64,000 nt of DNA from Stenotrophomonas sepilia (GCF_003244875.1 NZ_LXXZ01000040.1:124001-188000); one strand, 5' to 3'; positions 1-9,271 are shown, numbered from the stretch's first letter. Notes: generated by a model not told the origin, from the sequence alone. Translations and numbers: made by a program.

Positions 1-137
1 GCTGGCGTCTCGACCTCCAGCTTCATCAGGTCGAGCAGGTTGGTCCCTCCGGCCAGGAACTTCGCGCCCTCGGTGCCGGCGACGGCCCTGGCGGCCTCGG
101 CCGGGGATTTGGCGCGTTCGTAACTGAAGGCCCTCAT
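1..137 (-). CDS. paoB: FAD subunit of periplasmic aldehyde oxidase, 5' part only
   Basis: Only about the first 45 codons are inside the window; the gene continues past the left edge. The visible N-terminus contains the pyrophosphate-binding loop [11 protein letters not shown], typical of the FAD-binding medium subunit of the xanthine oxidase family (E. coli YagS/PaoB). In that family this subunit passes electrons between the 2Fe-2S subunit and molybdopterin subunit. The ATG overlaps the paoA stop in an ATGA, so the two are probably translationally coupled. The order matches paoABC, so a large molybdenum-cofactor subunit gene is expected beyond the edge. The FAD-subunit family call is firm; the aldehyde oxidase assignment rests on the paoA neighbour. 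Confidence 0.85.
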   Translation of the reverse strand, partial: MRAFSYERAKSPAEAARAVAGTEGAKFLAGGTNLLDLMKLEVETP

Positions 138-853
138 GAGCGCCTCCCTGCAGAGGTCACGCCAGCGACCTCTGCCATCGCCTCGGCAATATTGGAATAG
201 GCGCCGCAGCGGCAGAGGTTGCCGCTCATGCGTTCGCGCATTTCCATGTTGGTGGCGCGGGGACGTGCGCTGACGTCCGCCTGTACATGGCTGGGGACAC
301 CCCGCTTGATCTCGTCCAGTACCGCCACCGCCGAACAGATCTGCCCCGGCGTGCAATACCCGCACTGGTAGCCATCATGCTTGATGAAGGCGGCCTGCAT
401 CGGATGCAGGTCATCGGGAGTTCCGAGGCCTTCGATGGTGGTGATGGCATCGCCCTGGTGCTGTACCGCCAGGCTGAGGCAGGCATTGATGCGCTCACCA
501 TTGACCAGCACGGTACAGGCACCGCATTGACCGTGGTCGCAGCCCTTTTTCGTTCCAGTCAGCTTCAGATGTTCGCGCAGGGCATCGAGCAGCGTGGTCC
601 GGGTGTCGAGCTCAAGCTCCCGCCGCTCGCCGTTGACGGTCAAGGCAACCGTGCTGATGACCGGCGGCCTGGGCGGCGGGGGCGCCGCCAGTTCGGCGGC
701 GAGCGATGATGCCCCCGGTGCGGCGGACATCGCCACGGTCGTGACGCCGCCAGCGATCACCTGGCGACGCGTCAACTTCATTCCTTCATCACAACTTGGC
801 ACAGTGACCTCCTGGCGTTCGGGGAAACCCCGTGGCTGGATGGACGCGCTCAC
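134..853 (-). CDS. paoA: 2Fe-2S subunit of periplasmic aldehyde oxidase (PaoA/YagT)
   Basis: Iron-sulfur subunit of a molybdenum hydroxylase that, in E. coli PaoABC, oxidises aldehydes to acids in the periplasm. Two 2Fe-2S clusters are visible: a ferredoxin-type set at C105, C110, C113 and C125, and a second set at C164, C167, C214 and C216. A twin-arginine signal (TRRQVIAGG, residues 28-36) follows a 27-residue leader. E. coli PaoA also has a leader before its RR motif, so the upstream start is kept; an internal ATG just before the RR motif is the alternative. The 239-residue length and long motifs such as [18 protein letters not shown] agree with PaoA. It is the first gene of the operon visible here. 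Confidence 0.92.
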   Translation of the reverse strand: MSASIQPRGFPERQEVTVPSCDEGMKLTRRQVIAGGVTTVAMSAAPGASSLAAELAAPPPPRPPVISTVALTVNGERRELELDTRTTLLDALREHLKLTGTKKGCDHGQCGACTVLVNGERINACLSLAVQHQGDAITTIEGLGTPDDLHPMQAAFIKHDGYQCGYCTPGQICSAVAVLDEIKRGVPSHVQADVSARPRATNMEMRERMSGNLCRCGAYSNIAEAMAEVAGVTSAGRRS

Positions 854-1034
854 ACTACCGAAGGGCCACTATGCCCATCTGCGGGGTACAGATCTGTGAA
901 GTCGGCGAAATGTACGAACCCGCCAAGGCAGTCAGCCTGAGTGCCCAGAAGAACATGTTGTAGCAAGTCCGAAGAAATCGACTGCATCCAGCCCTTTCAT
1001 GGACACCCGGACTCATTCCCAGCCTGCAGGCCAA

Positions 1035-1553
1035 CTACGGCGGGCTTGACTGAGTTGCCACGCTCGCTTCTCTCGTAGGTAGATGGCTTCTCTCTTCCTC
1101 TCGCTTGCTGGCACATCGCAGAGACGCCATGCGTGCCGCCTGCTCAAGTTCGGAATGCGCGGCCTTCACTCCCTTCAGCGCGGCACTCTTGAGCCATGCG
1201 TATGCCTCACTGGATGACTCACAGTCCTGTTTGTCCCTCAATATGAAGAACACGTTGTACTGTGCAATCGGGTGTCCCAGCGCTGCGGCATAGGCAAGCC
1301 ACATATGGGAGTTGCCGGCCACGCCTTTGCCCTCAAAGTGGCGCGAAAGTCGAAACGCCGCCTCGGCGTTGCCTGCATCTGCGCGCCCGACCAGCGTGCG
1401 TAGCTGCTTGTCATCAAGCTCCGCGCCATCATCCGTTGCGATCGACCCGTCAAGCTCAACTTTCGGCCTGTCCGGTTGAGGCGGCACCTGCGCATTAACC
1501 GACCCTGCGCCCGCCAGGCACAAGAGAAGACCGGCTCTCTTAAATAGGATCAT
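1035..1553 (-). CDS. Secreted Sel1-like repeat protein, function unknown
   Basis: A 172-residue protein with a hydrophobic N-terminal signal (MILFKRAGLLLCLAGAG, cleavage likely after the following VNAQ). The middle holds helical repeats of Sel1/TPR style (AGNAEAAFRLSRHFEGKG, then WLAYAAALGHPIAQYN and AYAWLKSAALKGVKAAHSEL), which in the family make protein-binding solenoids. Two cysteines may form a disulfide in the periplasm. A longer reading frame begins upstream, but its extra residues run through a tRNA-like sequence, so the start before the signal peptide was chosen. No pathway can be assigned from the neighbours. Confidence 0.7.
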   Translation of the reverse strand: MILFKRAGLLLCLAGAGSVNAQVPPQPDRPKVELDGSIATDDGAELDDKQLRTLVGRADAGNAEAAFRLSRHFEGKGVAGNSHMWLAYAAALGHPIAQYNVFFILRDKQDCESSSEAYAWLKSAALKGVKAAHSELEQAARMASLRCASKREEERSHLPTREASVATQSSPP

Positions 1554-1560
1554 CAATCCC

Positions 1561-1610
1561 AGTTCCTGAGAATCGGTCTTCGCTGGCGGTTCGAATCCGC
1601 CCCCGGCCTG
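1561..1610 (+). other. tRNA 3'-end-like fragment
   Basis: The piece GGCGG-TTCGAAT-CCGCC (1585-1601) has the exact form of a tRNA T-arm: a five-pair stem, a seven-base TTCGAAT loop, then a C-rich acceptor-like strand. No matching 5' acceptor strand, D-arm or CCA is seen within 90 bases upstream, so it is not an intact tRNA gene. It could be a remnant of an old attachment site or chance. Confidence 0.3.
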
Positions 1611-1698
1611 CATGTCCATTGCGCCCCCTGCCCCGCCGGCGCGGATGCCGGCCGCCCCATCGTACCTGAGCGTGCTTCGGATGGCGCCTCAGCGGGAA

Positions 1699-2175
1699 TC
1701 ACATACCCAGCTCCGACAACCCCGGGTGATCATCCGGGCGACGCCCCAGCGGCCAATGGAACTTGCGGTCGCTCTCCTTGATCGGCATGTCGTTGATACA
1801 GGAGAAGCGGCGCTGCATCAGGCCATCCTCTCCGAATTCCCAGTTTTCGTTGCCATAGGAACGGAACCAGTTGCCGGAGTCGTCGTGCCATTCGTACGCG
1901 TAGCGGACCGCAATGCGGTTTTCGGTAAAGGCCCAGAGCTCCTTGATCAGGCGGTACTCGAGCTCCTTGTTCCATTTGCGTGCCAGGAACTGCCGGGCTT
2001 CCTCCCGACCGTTGGTGAATTCGGCACGGTTACGCCACTGGGTGTCGAGCGAATAGGCAAGCGAGACCTTGTCGGCATCGCGGGAGTTCCAGCCATCCTC
2101 GGCAAGACGCACTTTCTGCGTGGCCGATTCAAGGGTGAACGGAGGAAGCGGCGGACGGGGTTGTTCAGCGGACAC
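1699..2175 (-). CDS. DUF1348 family protein (NTF2-like fold)
   Basis: A 158-residue member of the DUF1348 family, small cone-shaped proteins of the SnoaL/NTF2-like superfamily. The sequence shows the usual blocks: an N-terminal helix ([17 protein letters not shown]), [17 protein letters not shown], the long helix [20 protein letters not shown] and the strands [12 protein letters not shown] and [13 protein letters not shown]. The biochemical role of the family is unknown to me. It lies 62 bases downstream of the TetR-type gene on the same strand and may be co-transcribed with it. Length and start fit the family. Confidence 0.85.
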   Translation of the reverse strand: MSAEQPRPPLPPFTLESATQKVRLAEDGWNSRDADKVSLAYSLDTQWRNRAEFTNGREEARQFLARKWNKELEYRLIKELWAFTENRIAVRYAYEWHDDSGNWFRSYGNENWEFGEDGLMQRRFSCINDMPIKESDRKFHWPLGRRPDDHPGLSELGM

Positions 2176-2237
2176 GGGGAAACCTCCAATCGAAATGGAT
2201 ATACGGGTTGCTTCAAGGGATCTGGGGTACCCAGGCG

Positions 2238-2807
2238 CTAACGCTTGGCCTGTTCCAATAACAGCTTCGCGACATCCTTCGCGGTGTCTGCGGCGTCGAA
2301 ATCACCCATCACGCGCGACAGGGTGATGGCGCCTTCCATCAGGATCAGCAGCTGACGGGCCAGATCCGCCGGCTGCTCCACATCCAGTTGTTCGGTAAGT
2401 TCCAGCGTGTAATCGAGCAGCTTCTGCTTGTGATTCCGCGCGATTTCCCGGATCGGATCGGCCGGGTCGCCGACCTCCCCGGCGGTATTGATGAACGCAC
2501 ACCCGCGATAGCCCTCGGACTGGAACCAGTTCTTGAGCACGGTGAACAAGCCGAGGATGCGTGCTTCCGGGGTGTCCGCTTTATCGCACTCCTGCCGGAA
2601 CCAGGCCAGCCATCGCACATCGCGCGCCTTCAATGCGGCGGCGGCCACGTCGTCCTTGTTCTCGAAGTGGCGGTAGATGCTCTTTCGCGCCACGCCCGAG
2701 GTCTTCACCAGCAGGTCCATGCCGGTGGCGTGGATCCCGTTCTGGTAGATCAGCGCCTCGGCCGTGGCCAGGATCTTCTGTTGGGTGTCGGTGCTGCCCT
2801 TGCTCAT
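2238..2807 (-). CDS. TetR family transcriptional regulator
   Basis: A 189-residue regulator. Residues about 7-55 form the TetR DNA-binding domain ([22 protein letters not shown], then the recognition region [18 protein letters not shown]). The C-terminal part resembles the ligand-binding domains of YcdC/AcrR-like members ([11 protein letters not shown]). The ATG chosen sits directly before the conserved first helix; the longer upstream frame runs into the intergenic region. It diverges from an exported alpha/beta hydrolase, with a quasi-palindrome 12-25 bases upstream of its ATG. Control of the hydrolase and of itself is the simplest inference. Confidence 0.88.
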   Translation of the reverse strand: MSKGSTDTQQKILATAEALIYQNGIHATGMDLLVKTSGVARKSIYRHFENKDDVAAAALKARDVRWLAWFRQECDKADTPEARILGLFTVLKNWFQSEGYRGCAFINTAGEVGDPADPIREIARNHKQKLLDYTLELTEQLDVEQPADLARQLLILMEGAITLSRVMGDFDAADTAKDVAKLLLEQAKR

Positions 2808-2818
2808 GGCTGCAAGGT

Positions 2819-2832
2819 AGAATGAGCGTTCT
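2819..2832. promoter_or_regulatory. Candidate TetR operator
   Basis: A quasi-palindrome AGAA-TGAGCG-TTCT lies just upstream of the tetR-type start, in the region shared with the divergent hydrolase gene. Position and dyad symmetry fit an autoregulatory TetR site. There is no second copy in the same gap, so the call is tentative. Confidence 0.3.
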
Positions 2833-2975
2833 CCCTTGTCAACAGGCGATCGCGAGCGATTCGCGTGCGCACATCCGTGCAAGACGATCTATCAAGAAAT
2901 CAGGACAGTTCATCACCCGGACGCCTGATTGCAGGCGCAAATTACGTCTCACCACCCACCCATGAGAGTTCCCGC

Positions 2976-3929
2976 ATGAACACCTTCGCCCGTACCCTGG
3001 CCGTTGCCGCCCTCGCCCTCTCGGTCCAGGCCAGCCTGTCCGCGCAGGCCGCCGAACCGGCCACGCCGGCGGCAGTCACCAGCATCGCGCGCACCGCCAC
3101 CTACATCACCACCGCCGATGGCGTGCAGCTGTACTACAAGGACTGGGGCCCGAAGAACGGCCCGGTCGTGACCTTCAGCCACGGCTGGCCGTTGAACTCG
3201 GACAGCTGGGAGTCGCAGATGATCTTCCTGGCCAACCACGGCTACCGCGTCATTGCCCATGACCGTCGCGGCCACGGCCGCTCCAGCCAGCCGTGGGATG
3301 GCAACGATATGGATCACTACGCTGATGACCTGGCCACGTTGATCAATACGCTGGACCTGCACGATGTGACCCTGGTGGGCTTCTCCACCGGTGGCGGCGA
3401 AGTGGCGCGCTACATCGGCCGGCACGGCACTGGACGGGTGAAGAAGGCCGTGCTGATCAGCTCGGTGCCGCCGTTCATGCTGAAGACCGCCGACAACCCG
3501 AACGGCCTGCCGATCGAAGTGTTCGATGGCATCCGCAAGGCACAGATAGATAACCGCGCGCAGCTGTACAAGGACATTCCGTCGGGCCCGTTCTACGGCT
3601 TCAACCGCCCGGGCGCGAAGGTGTCGCAGGGGCTGATCGATGCGTGGTGGGCGCAGGGCATGCAGGGCGGCCACAAGAACACCTACGACTCGATCGCTGC
3701 GTTCTCGGCCACCGATTTCCGCGCAGACCTGAAGAAATTCGATGTGCCCACCCTGGTCATCCACGGTGACGACGACCAGATCGTGCCGATCGACATCTCA
3801 GGCCGCCAATCGGCGAAGCTCATCAAGGGCGCAAAGCTGATTGTCTACCCGGGTGCGCCGCACGGCCTGACCGACACCCACAAGGACAAGGTCAACCAGG
3901 ACCTGCTGGCGTTCCTGCAGGAAAAGTGA
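2976..3929 (+). CDS. Exported alpha/beta hydrolase of the non-haem chloroperoxidase/arylesterase group
   Basis: A 317-residue protein with a signal peptide ([19 protein letters not shown], then SLSAQAAE). The mature part is an alpha/beta hydrolase close to the cofactor-free haloperoxidase/arylesterase group: oxyanion region [15 protein letters not shown], nucleophile S137 in GFSTGG, acid in HGDDDQIVP (D265-D267), and H296 in GAPHGLTD. Usual members of about 275 residues lack a signal, so this is a secreted or periplasmic version. Whether it acts as an esterase or in perhydrolysis cannot be told from sequence. It diverges from the TetR gene and is followed by a good hairpin terminator, so it is probably monocistronic. 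Confidence 0.88.
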   Translation: MNTFARTLAVAALALSVQASLSAQAAEPATPAAVTSIARTATYITTADGVQLYYKDWGPKNGPVVTFSHGWPLNSDSWESQMIFLANHGYRVIAHDRRGHGRSSQPWDGNDMDHYADDLATLINTLDLHDVTLVGFSTGGGEVARYIGRHGTGRVKKAVLISSVPPFMLKTADNPNGLPIEVFDGIRKAQIDNRAQLYKDIPSGPFYGFNRPGAKVSQGLIDAWWAQGMQGGHKNTYDSIAAFSATDFRADLKKFDVPTLVIHGDDDQIVPIDISGRQSAKLIKGAKLIVYPGAPHGLTDTHKDKVNQDLLAFLQEK

Positions 3930-3936
3930 GTGTACG

Positions 3937-3961
3937 GGGCTCCGTTGTGATGGCGGAGCCC
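3937..3961 (+). terminator. Hairpin terminator after the alpha/beta hydrolase gene
   Basis: An eight-pair perfect stem (GGGCTCCG / CGGAGCCC) with a nine-base loop starts eight bases after the hydrolase stop codon and is followed by TTCCTG. The T-run is weak, as is usual in high-GC genomes. Confidence 0.7.
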
Positions 3962-4166
3962 TTCCTGCCCAGAGGCAGGGCCGGCACCGGACGAGCGCCA
4001 GCGTCCACGTCAGTGCACGATTGCGGCCGTGGGATTTCAGGCCAATCATGGCGCGCGGTGTGCACCTTGATGAAGGGTTAACCTCCAACAAAGCACACTG
4101 CGCTCTCACGGCTCTTCTCCGGCGCAGAATCCTTTGCTCCCGTGTCCAGCCCCAGACGACACGGCC

Positions 4167-4478
4167 ATGCATCCTCCCAATGCCTTCCGGATCCACGCGA
4201 TCCAGCCCCTTCTTGCGCGCAATGGGGCCATCGTTCGCCTCGATCAATTGCGATCCACCTGCAAGAGCTGCGGCTTGCGCTCATCAATGACTCAGGACGA
4301 GGGCATCAAGACGAGTCCATTGGGCACGACGCTCACGTGCCCCGCGTGCGGTGCCACGGGGCTGATGGACGAGGTGGAGATATGGCACCACTGGCTCGAA
4401 CAGTGCCGGCGGGAACGGATGCTGGCGCTCTTCGATCCCGCACCTGACGAACCTCTGGAGCCTGATGGCCCCGAATGA
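4167..4478 (+). CDS. Small zinc-finger-like protein of unknown function
   Basis: A protein of about 103 residues with two CxxC pairs (TCKSCG and LTCPACG) about 30 residues apart, a spacing compatible with one zinc ribbon. The tail is acidic (FDPAPDEPLEPDGPE). The start MHPPNAF was preferred over an ATG 33 bases upstream because the upstream codons look non-coding. It could be a DNA- or protein-binding regulator, but no family was recognised. It stands alone between the hydrolase terminator and a minus-strand group of small genes. Confidence 0.5.
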   Translation: MHPPNAFRIHAIQPLLARNGAIVRLDQLRSTCKSCGLRSSMTQDEGIKTSPLGTTLTCPACGATGLMDEVEIWHHWLEQCRRERMLALFDPAPDEPLEPDGPE

Positions 4479-4521
4479 GAGCGACACATGGACTGTCCGG
4501 CCGGCGCCTCAGCGCCGCGCC

Positions 4522-4821
4522 TCAACCGTCGCCGGGGTGACGCCCTGCCAGGCTACCCATCGTGAAGGCGTAGCCCGCCTCCTCCAGCAGCGCTCTCATG
4601 CGCAGCTCCACACGCCGGGGGGAAAGCAGGCTGTTGGGCGCGTACAGGGCATAGACGTAGCCTGCGCCGTCGATGATCTCGCGGCGCACGGCGCACTCAT
4701 TGGATTCGGCAGCCTCGGACCAGACGGACATCAACCTGGCGGGACTGATGGATTGGCCGTTGCGAAGACGGAAGAACAGCCAGCGCACTCCCAGGGAACG
4801 CACCGGATTCAACCTAGCCAC
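4522..4821 (-). CDS. Hypothetical protein, second of a coupled pair
   Basis: A 99-residue reading frame without a recognised family. A GTG start is proposed inside the last codons of the upstream gene (13-base overlap), which gives a typical coupled pair; a long ATG frame further upstream overlaps that gene completely and is unlikely. Visible features are a basic patch (LGVRWLFFRLRNG), two cysteine-free helices near SPRRVELRMRALLEEAGYAF, and a glycine-rich end. Function is unknown; the coupling suggests it acts with its upstream neighbour. Confidence 0.45.
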   Translation of the reverse strand: MARLNPVRSLGVRWLFFRLRNGQSISPARLMSVWSEAAESNECAVRREIIDGAGYVYALYAPNSLLSPRRVELRMRALLEEAGYAFTMGSLAGRHPGDG

Positions 4822-5024
4822 TGCGAACCCCCGATGCGCCGGAAGAGGTCCCTCAGGACCTCTGGATCCAAGCGTGGATGCTCGTCTTTCGAAGAGCGCG
4901 GAAGGTCGATACGTGCGGCGCCGTTCACCAGCGCGGGCAGATCGGACTGAAGGTCGATCCACCACCCCGTGGGCAGCCGGAGCCCCGTGCCCGTTCTATC
5001 GTAGATGCAGATCGGAAAAGTCAT
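4809..5024 (-). CDS. Small hypothetical protein, first of a coupled pair
   Basis: A 71-residue protein starting MTFPICIYDR, with an AGGAG ribosome binding site eight bases before the ATG. It reads as one small domain (LRLPTGWWIDLQSDLPALVNGAARIDLPRS, ending in LDPEVLRDLFRRIGG). No signal peptide or membrane segment is present. I do not recognise the family. The following gene overlaps its 3' end, so the two probably form one operon. Confidence 0.55.
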   Translation of the reverse strand: MTFPICIYDRTGTGLRLPTGWWIDLQSDLPALVNGAARIDLPRSSKDEHPRLDPEVLRDLFRRIGGSQWLG

Positions 5025-5084
5025 CGCGTTGCTCCTGGATGACCCGAGCATACGCCTGCGCGATGTCAGGTCTGGATGCGACGC

Positions 5085-5279
5085 CTAGGAAGATGCCGCA
5101 TCGGCGCGCTTTGCGCATTCGAATACGTGTGCTTCGTCCTGCTGGACCCTGCGGAACGACTCCAGCCAGCCGAACGCTGCGCCACGACTGTGAATCGTTT
5201 CGCCAAGCCTTCCGGTCAGGCACCGTGCGCACTCCATCCCGCCAGGACTGGGCGCATCGCAGCAACGGCATTGCGCCAT
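5085..5279 (-). CDS. Small cysteine-rich hypothetical protein
   Basis: A 64-residue protein whose N-terminus carries two cysteine pairs (QCRCCDAP and ECARC) that could bind one zinc ion, followed by a mostly helical part. The start MAQCRCC was chosen because GGAGAG lies at the right distance before it; longer in-frame starts have no such site. The family is not recognised. It is on the same strand as the small coupled pair downstream, 60 bases apart. Confidence 0.5.
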   Translation of the reverse strand: MAQCRCCDAPSPGGMECARCLTGRLGETIHSRGAAFGWLESFRRVQQDEAHVFECAKRADAASS

Positions 5280-5412
5280 CGTCGTCGTTCTCTCCGGGCG
5301 GCACTGGTACATGATCTTGGTCATCAGGCTGATCGCCTGGCTTTGCGAGGACATGCGCGCTCCCTGTCTGCTGCGCTGAAGCAGCCGCGCGGCGCGCGGC
5401 TCCTCCTGTTAT

Positions 5413-5628
5413 TCAGCGGCGCGTATCACCGCCGGGACCGCCTTTCTTTTCGTCCGTTGGATTCGAATCGCTACGATCCTTCTTGTCCTGCTGCTGTTGT
5501 TCGCCTTGCCGGCCAGGCTCCTCCGCGCCGGGCTCGCCCCCCTCGACCTGCCCCTGCTGCACGGGCTGTTCTGCTTCAGCGGAAGCGTTGGAGCGGTCAA
5601 TCCTGTTCTGTTCGGGGACGCTGTTCAT
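5413..5628 (-). CDS. Short low-complexity hydrophilic protein
   Basis: A 71-residue polar protein rich in Gln, Glu, Gly, Asp and Pro (EAEQPVQQGQVEGGEPG; RQGEQQQQDKKDRSDS). It has no hydrophobic core and is probably disordered, like other small stress-associated hydrophilic proteins. The start MNSVPEQ is preferred over an ATG seven codons upstream. Function is unknown; reality of the gene rests on the long open frame and codon pattern. Confidence 0.45.
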   Translation of the reverse strand: MNSVPEQNRIDRSNASAEAEQPVQQGQVEGGEPGAEEPGRQGEQQQQDKKDRSDSNPTDEKKGGPGGDTRR

Positions 5629-5782
5629 TTCGATTCTCCGTCGCAGCAAGTGTGCTGCCGATTGACTGTGGGCCTGTTGCCGTTACGGGAACGTGCCGGC
5701 AAGCGCGTTGTATGAACGGTTGTGATGAACAGGCTCCCGGCAGCAAGCGTGTACAGTGAGGTTTCGAACAGGGGTAGGCGCC

Positions 5783-6064
5783 GTGAGCCGCGGAAGAAGC
5801 AAGCACGTTGTCGATGTGGAGCGCGAGCTGGCCCACTGGGAAACCGCGTTCAACCTGGGCGCGTTGCCCGCGGTGAGTTTCCGGCACGAAGTGGCGCCGG
5901 TCATCCGGCTTGCCTGCGACATCTATGTGAGAGATCCGCACGGTACCCGGTCAGCCTGGATGGACGATCTGCAGTGCCGCCTTGCGAAACGATCAAGCCT
6001 GCGCGGCCACCCTGGCGCGGCGGAGATTGCCGATCGTTGCTGGACGCTGCTGTCCTGCGGCTAG
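5783..6064 (+). CDS. Hypothetical protein of 93 residues
   Basis: A small soluble protein with a proposed GTG start (VSRGRSKHVVDVERELAHWE); an ATG nine codons upstream is possible. The composition is that of a compact helical domain (VIRLACDIYVRDPHGTRSAWMDDLQ). The family is not recognised. Its stop codon overlaps the stop of the convergent UvrA-like gene by four bases, so there is no room for a terminator between them. Confidence 0.5.
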   Translation: MSRGRSKHVVDVERELAHWETAFNLGALPAVSFRHEVAPVIRLACDIYVRDPHGTRSAWMDDLQCRLAKRSSLRGHPGAAEIADRCWTLLSCG

Positions 6065-8742
6065 GCGCCTCCTGCCGGATGATTCCGCTCGCGCACACCC
6101 TGCCCCAGCTCGGATGCCAGGAACGGTGCCGTCCTGCTGCCCTTGGCGCGGGCCACCTGATGCGGTGGCCCCGCCGCCACGATGGTGCCGCCCGCGCTGC
6201 CTGCGCCCGGGCCGACGTCGATCACCCAGTCGGCCTGTGCGACGGAACGCATGTCGTGCTCGATCATCACCACCGTGTTGCCTGCGTCCACCAGCCGCTG
6301 AAGCTGCACCAGCAGCCTGTCCGCGTCTGATGCATGCAGGCCGGTGGTGGGTTCGTCCAGCACGTACAGCGTGCGCCCGCGCTGGCTGCGCTGCAGCTCT
6401 GTGGCCAGCTTGATGCGTTGCGCCTCACCCCCTGAAAGCTCCGTGGCCGGCTGGCCCAGCCGCAGGTAGCCCAGGCCGATCTCCTGCAGCAACTGCAGCG
6501 GGCGGGCGATGGCCTCTTCTTCGGCGAAGAACGCATGGGCCTGGTCCACCGTCATCTGCAGGACCTCGGCAATGTTGCGGCCGTTCCACTGCACCTTCAG
6601 CGTGGCCTCGTTGTAGCGGGCGCCGTGACAGGTGGGGCACGGCGCATAGACGCTGGGCATGAACAGCAGTTCGACGCTGACGAAACCCTCGCCTTCGCAG
6701 GTCTCGCATCGCCCCTTGGCTACGTTGAACGAAAAGCGGCCCGCATCGAATCGGCGACGGCGCGCGTCGGGTGTCGCGGCGAACAGCTTGCGCACGTGGT
6801 CGAACAGGCCCGTGTAGGTAGCCAGGTTGGAGCGTGGCGTGCGGCCGATGGGCTTCTGGTCCACCTGCACCACGCGCTGGATGGCGTCCACGTCGCCGGC
6901 CAGCTGGCCCCGCGTTGCTTCGATTACGGTGGGTCCTTCGGCAGGTGCGCTGTCGGCGCCGTCGTCTGCCGTCTCATGCCCGAGGTGCAGCAGCATCAGC
7001 TCGGGCAGCGCCTGCGCCATCAGGCTGGATTTGCCTGATCCGGAAATGCCGGTCACTGCAGTCAGCAACCCCAACGGCACCTGCGCATCCACACCGTGCA
7101 GGTTGTGGCGGTGGATGCCTTTCAGCGCCAGCCAGCTGTTGGCACTGCGCTGCCGGCTGGCCGGCGCGGGCACCCGGTCGAACAGGTACTGCGCCGTGCG
7201 CGAATCCTGAACGTTGCGCAGGCCGTCGGGCTCGCCACTGTAGAGAACGCGTCCGCCATGTTCCCCTGCCTGCGGGCCCACATCCACCAGCCACTGCGCG
7301 CGGCGCATCAGCTCCAGATCGTGTTCAACAACGAACACCGAGTTACCGCCGTCGCGCAGCCGTTCCAGCGCGTCGTACAGCGCCTGGCTGTCGGCCGGAT
7401 GCAGGCCGGCCGACGGTTCGTCGAGCACGTACAGCACGCCGAACAGCAGCGAGCTGAGCTGCGTGGCCAGGCGCAGGCGCTGCAGTTCGCCGGCCGACAG
7501 CGTGGGCGTGGCGCGATCCAGCGAGAGATAGCCCAGGCCGAGCTCGCGAAGTTGTCGTACCCGCGCCATGACCCCACCCGCGAGCCGTTGCGCCGCCAGG
7601 CGCTTTTCCTCAGACAAGGCTGAGGTCAGGCGCACGTCGGGGGCGCCTTCGTGGGTCGCGCGGCCACTTGCTGCCCGCTTGGCGCGATCGCTGGGCGTTG
7701 CACGCCTGCTGGTACGCGCGCCGTGGCTGTGTGCACTGAAATCGCCCTGCGCGATGGGCTCGAGCAAGGCCGCCAGCTGGTCCAGCGGCAGCCGCATGAA
7801 CTCGCCGATGTCCACGCCGGCGAAGGTGACCGAAAGCGCTTCCGGCTTCAGGCGCTTTCCCTGGCAGGCGGGGCACAGGCGGCCTTCCATGTAGCGGGAA
7901 ACACGCTTGCGCATCAGCGCGCTCTGGGTGTTGGCAAAGGTGTGCAGCACGTAGCGGCGTGCGCCGGTGTACGTGCCCATGTAGCTGGGCTCCAGCTTGC
8001 GCTTGAGCGCGGCGCGGGTCTCGGCCGGCGTGAAGCCGGCATAGACCGGCACCGTGGGCGTTTCCTCGGTGAACAGGATCCAGTCGCGGTCCTTCTTCGG
8101 CAGTTTCTTCCACGGCACATCGATGTCGTAGCCCAGCGTGACCAGAATGTCGCGCAGGTTCTGGCCATGCCATGCCGGTGGCCAGGAGGCGATGGCGCGC
8201 TCGCGGATGCTCAGCGACGGGTCCGGCACCATCAGTGCTTCAGTCACTTCGTAGACATGCCCCAGGCCATGGCAGGTGCTGCAGGCGCCCTGTGGGGTGT
8301 TGGGCGAGAAGTCTTCGGCGTACAGCATGGGCTGGTGGGCCGGGTAGGCCCCCGCCCGCGAGTACATCATGCGCACCAGGCTGGACAGCGTGGTCACGCT
8401 GCCCACCGACGAGCGCGCATTGCTCGCGCCGCGCTGCTGCTGCAAGGCCACCGCCGGCGGCAGGCCGTCGATGGCATCCACGTCGGGCACGCCGGCCTGG
8501 TCGATCAGGCGACGCGCGTACGGCGCGACGGATTCGAAGTAGCGCCGCTGCGCCTCGGCGAAGACCGTGCCGAAGGCCAACGAGGACTTGCCTGACCCCG
8601 ACACGCCGGAGAACACCACCAGTGCATTGCGTGGAATGGAGACATCGACATTCTTCAGGTTGTGCTCGCGCGCACCGCGGACCTCGATGCAGCCGCTGGC
8701 TGCGGCAGCACATGACGATTCGCCAAAGGGGGTGTTGGACAT
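6061..8742 (-). CDS. UvrA-like excinuclease ATPase (second UvrA paralogue)
   Basis: An 893-residue ABC-type ATPase of the UvrA family with both halves complete. Walker A motifs are GVSGSGKSS (residues 46-54) and [12 protein letters not shown] signatures are LSAGELQR and LSGGEAQR; zinc-binding pairs are CSTCHGLGH...CPACQGKR and CETCEGEG...CPTCHG. In UvrABC repair, UvrA scans DNA for bulky damage and loads UvrB. The shorter length (main UvrA about 940) and the divergent first insertion are typical of the accessory UvrA2-type paralogues, which may not bind UvrB. The start used is the ATG before SNTPFGES; one 12 codons upstream is less likely. It diverges from a small membrane protein. Confidence 0.88.
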   Translation of the reverse strand: MSNTPFGESSCAAAASGCIEVRGAREHNLKNVDVSIPRNALVVFSGVSGSGKSSLAFGTVFAEAQRRYFESVAPYARRLIDQAGVPDVDAIDGLPPAVALQQQRGASNARSSVGSVTTLSSLVRMMYSRAGAYPAHQPMLYAEDFSPNTPQGACSTCHGLGHVYEVTEALMVPDPSLSIRERAIASWPPAWHGQNLRDILVTLGYDIDVPWKKLPKKDRDWILFTEETPTVPVYAGFTPAETRAALKRKLEPSYMGTYTGARRYVLHTFANTQSALMRKRVSRYMEGRLCPACQGKRLKPEALSVTFAGVDIGEFMRLPLDQLAALLEPIAQGDFSAHSHGARTSRRATPSDRAKRAASGRATHEGAPDVRLTSALSEEKRLAAQRLAGGVMARVRQLRELGLGYLSLDRATPTLSAGELQRLRLATQLSSLLFGVLYVLDEPSAGLHPADSQALYDALERLRDGGNSVFVVEHDLELMRRAQWLVDVGPQAGEHGGRVLYSGEPDGLRNVQDSRTAQYLFDRVPAPASRQRSANSWLALKGIHRHNLHGVDAQVPLGLLTAVTGISGSGKSSLMAQALPELMLLHLGHETADDGADSAPAEGPTVIEATRGQLAGDVDAIQRVVQVDQKPIGRTPRSNLATYTGLFDHVRKLFAATPDARRRRFDAGRFSFNVAKGRCETCEGEGFVSVELLFMPSVYAPCPTCHGARYNEATLKVQWNGRNIAEVLQMTVDQAHAFFAEEEAIARPLQLLQEIGLGYLRLGQPATELSGGEAQRIKLATELQRSQRGRTLYVLDEPTTGLHASDADRLLVQLQRLVDAGNTVVMIEHDMRSVAQADWVIDVGPGAGSAGGTIVAAGPPHQVARAKGSRTAPFLASELGQGVRERNHPAGGA

Positions 8743-8886
8743 CTCAGCATTCCTGCATTCGGTGGGCGGATCGCGCATGGTGCGCCCGAGGGGCCATTGT
8801 CGCCGCTGCGGAGTGAATGGCGTGAGGGCGCCGGAAGCGGGATGTTGTCTTCACCTCCCGTTCGTACGGCCTTGCCCAGCCAAGGG

Positions 8887-8893
8887 CTAGCGT
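8887..8893 (+). promoter_or_regulatory. Possible -10 element before the SemiSWEET-like gene
   Basis: CTAGCGT lies 27 bases before the ATG. It resembles the CTA-rich -10 elements upstream of three other genes in this region (9272, 12470 on the minus strand, 15533). No -35 is clear. Confidence 0.25.
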
Positions 8894-8919
8894 TGGGTGC
8901 CCACACACCGGAGGCCGTC

Positions 8920-9198
8920 ATGCACCCCGACGTACTTGGCTGGGCCGCCACGGCGGTACTGATGGCAACCTTGATCCGGCAGATGGTGAAGCAGTGGCAG
9001 TCGTCCAACCCGGAAGCCGTGTCCAGGTGGCTGTTCGCAGGCCAGATGACCGCATCTGCGCTGTTCACGGTGTACAGCGCGATGCTGGGCAGCGTGGTCT
9101 TCGTGGTGACCAATGCGATGCTGCTGTTGACGGCGGTGGTGGGCCAGGTGATGGCGTGGCGCCGCCGCGGCCGACGCCGGGCTCCCCCGCCCTGCTGA
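8920..9198 (+). CDS. Small three-helix membrane protein, SemiSWEET/PQ-loop-like
   Basis: A 92-residue protein with three predicted membrane helices (LGWAATAVLMATLIRQM, WLFAGQMTASALFTVYSAML and VVFVVTNAMLLLTAVVGQVM) and a basic tail. Length, topology and the LIRQ at the place of the PQ-loop proline-glutamine fit bacterial SemiSWEETs, which dimerise to transport sugars. The match is by pattern only, and the canonical PQ is changed to RQ. GGAG lies six bases before the ATG. It diverges from the UvrA-like gene. Confidence 0.6.
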   Translation: MHPDVLGWAATAVLMATLIRQMVKQWQSSNPEAVSRWLFAGQMTASALFTVYSAMLGSVVFVVTNAMLLLTAVVGQVMAWRRRGRRRAPPPC

Positions 9199-9271
9199 TT
9201 GTTAATGCGCGTTGCCTGAAGGTTTGACATCACGTTGCCCCGCCCTTGATGGGGGCGCCCACAACGCATTC

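Noticed and set aside
871..963. 30-codon plus-strand open frame (MPICGVQICEVGEMYEP...)
   Set aside because: It looks slightly protein-like, but has no ribosome site, no known family and is very short; possible remnant only.
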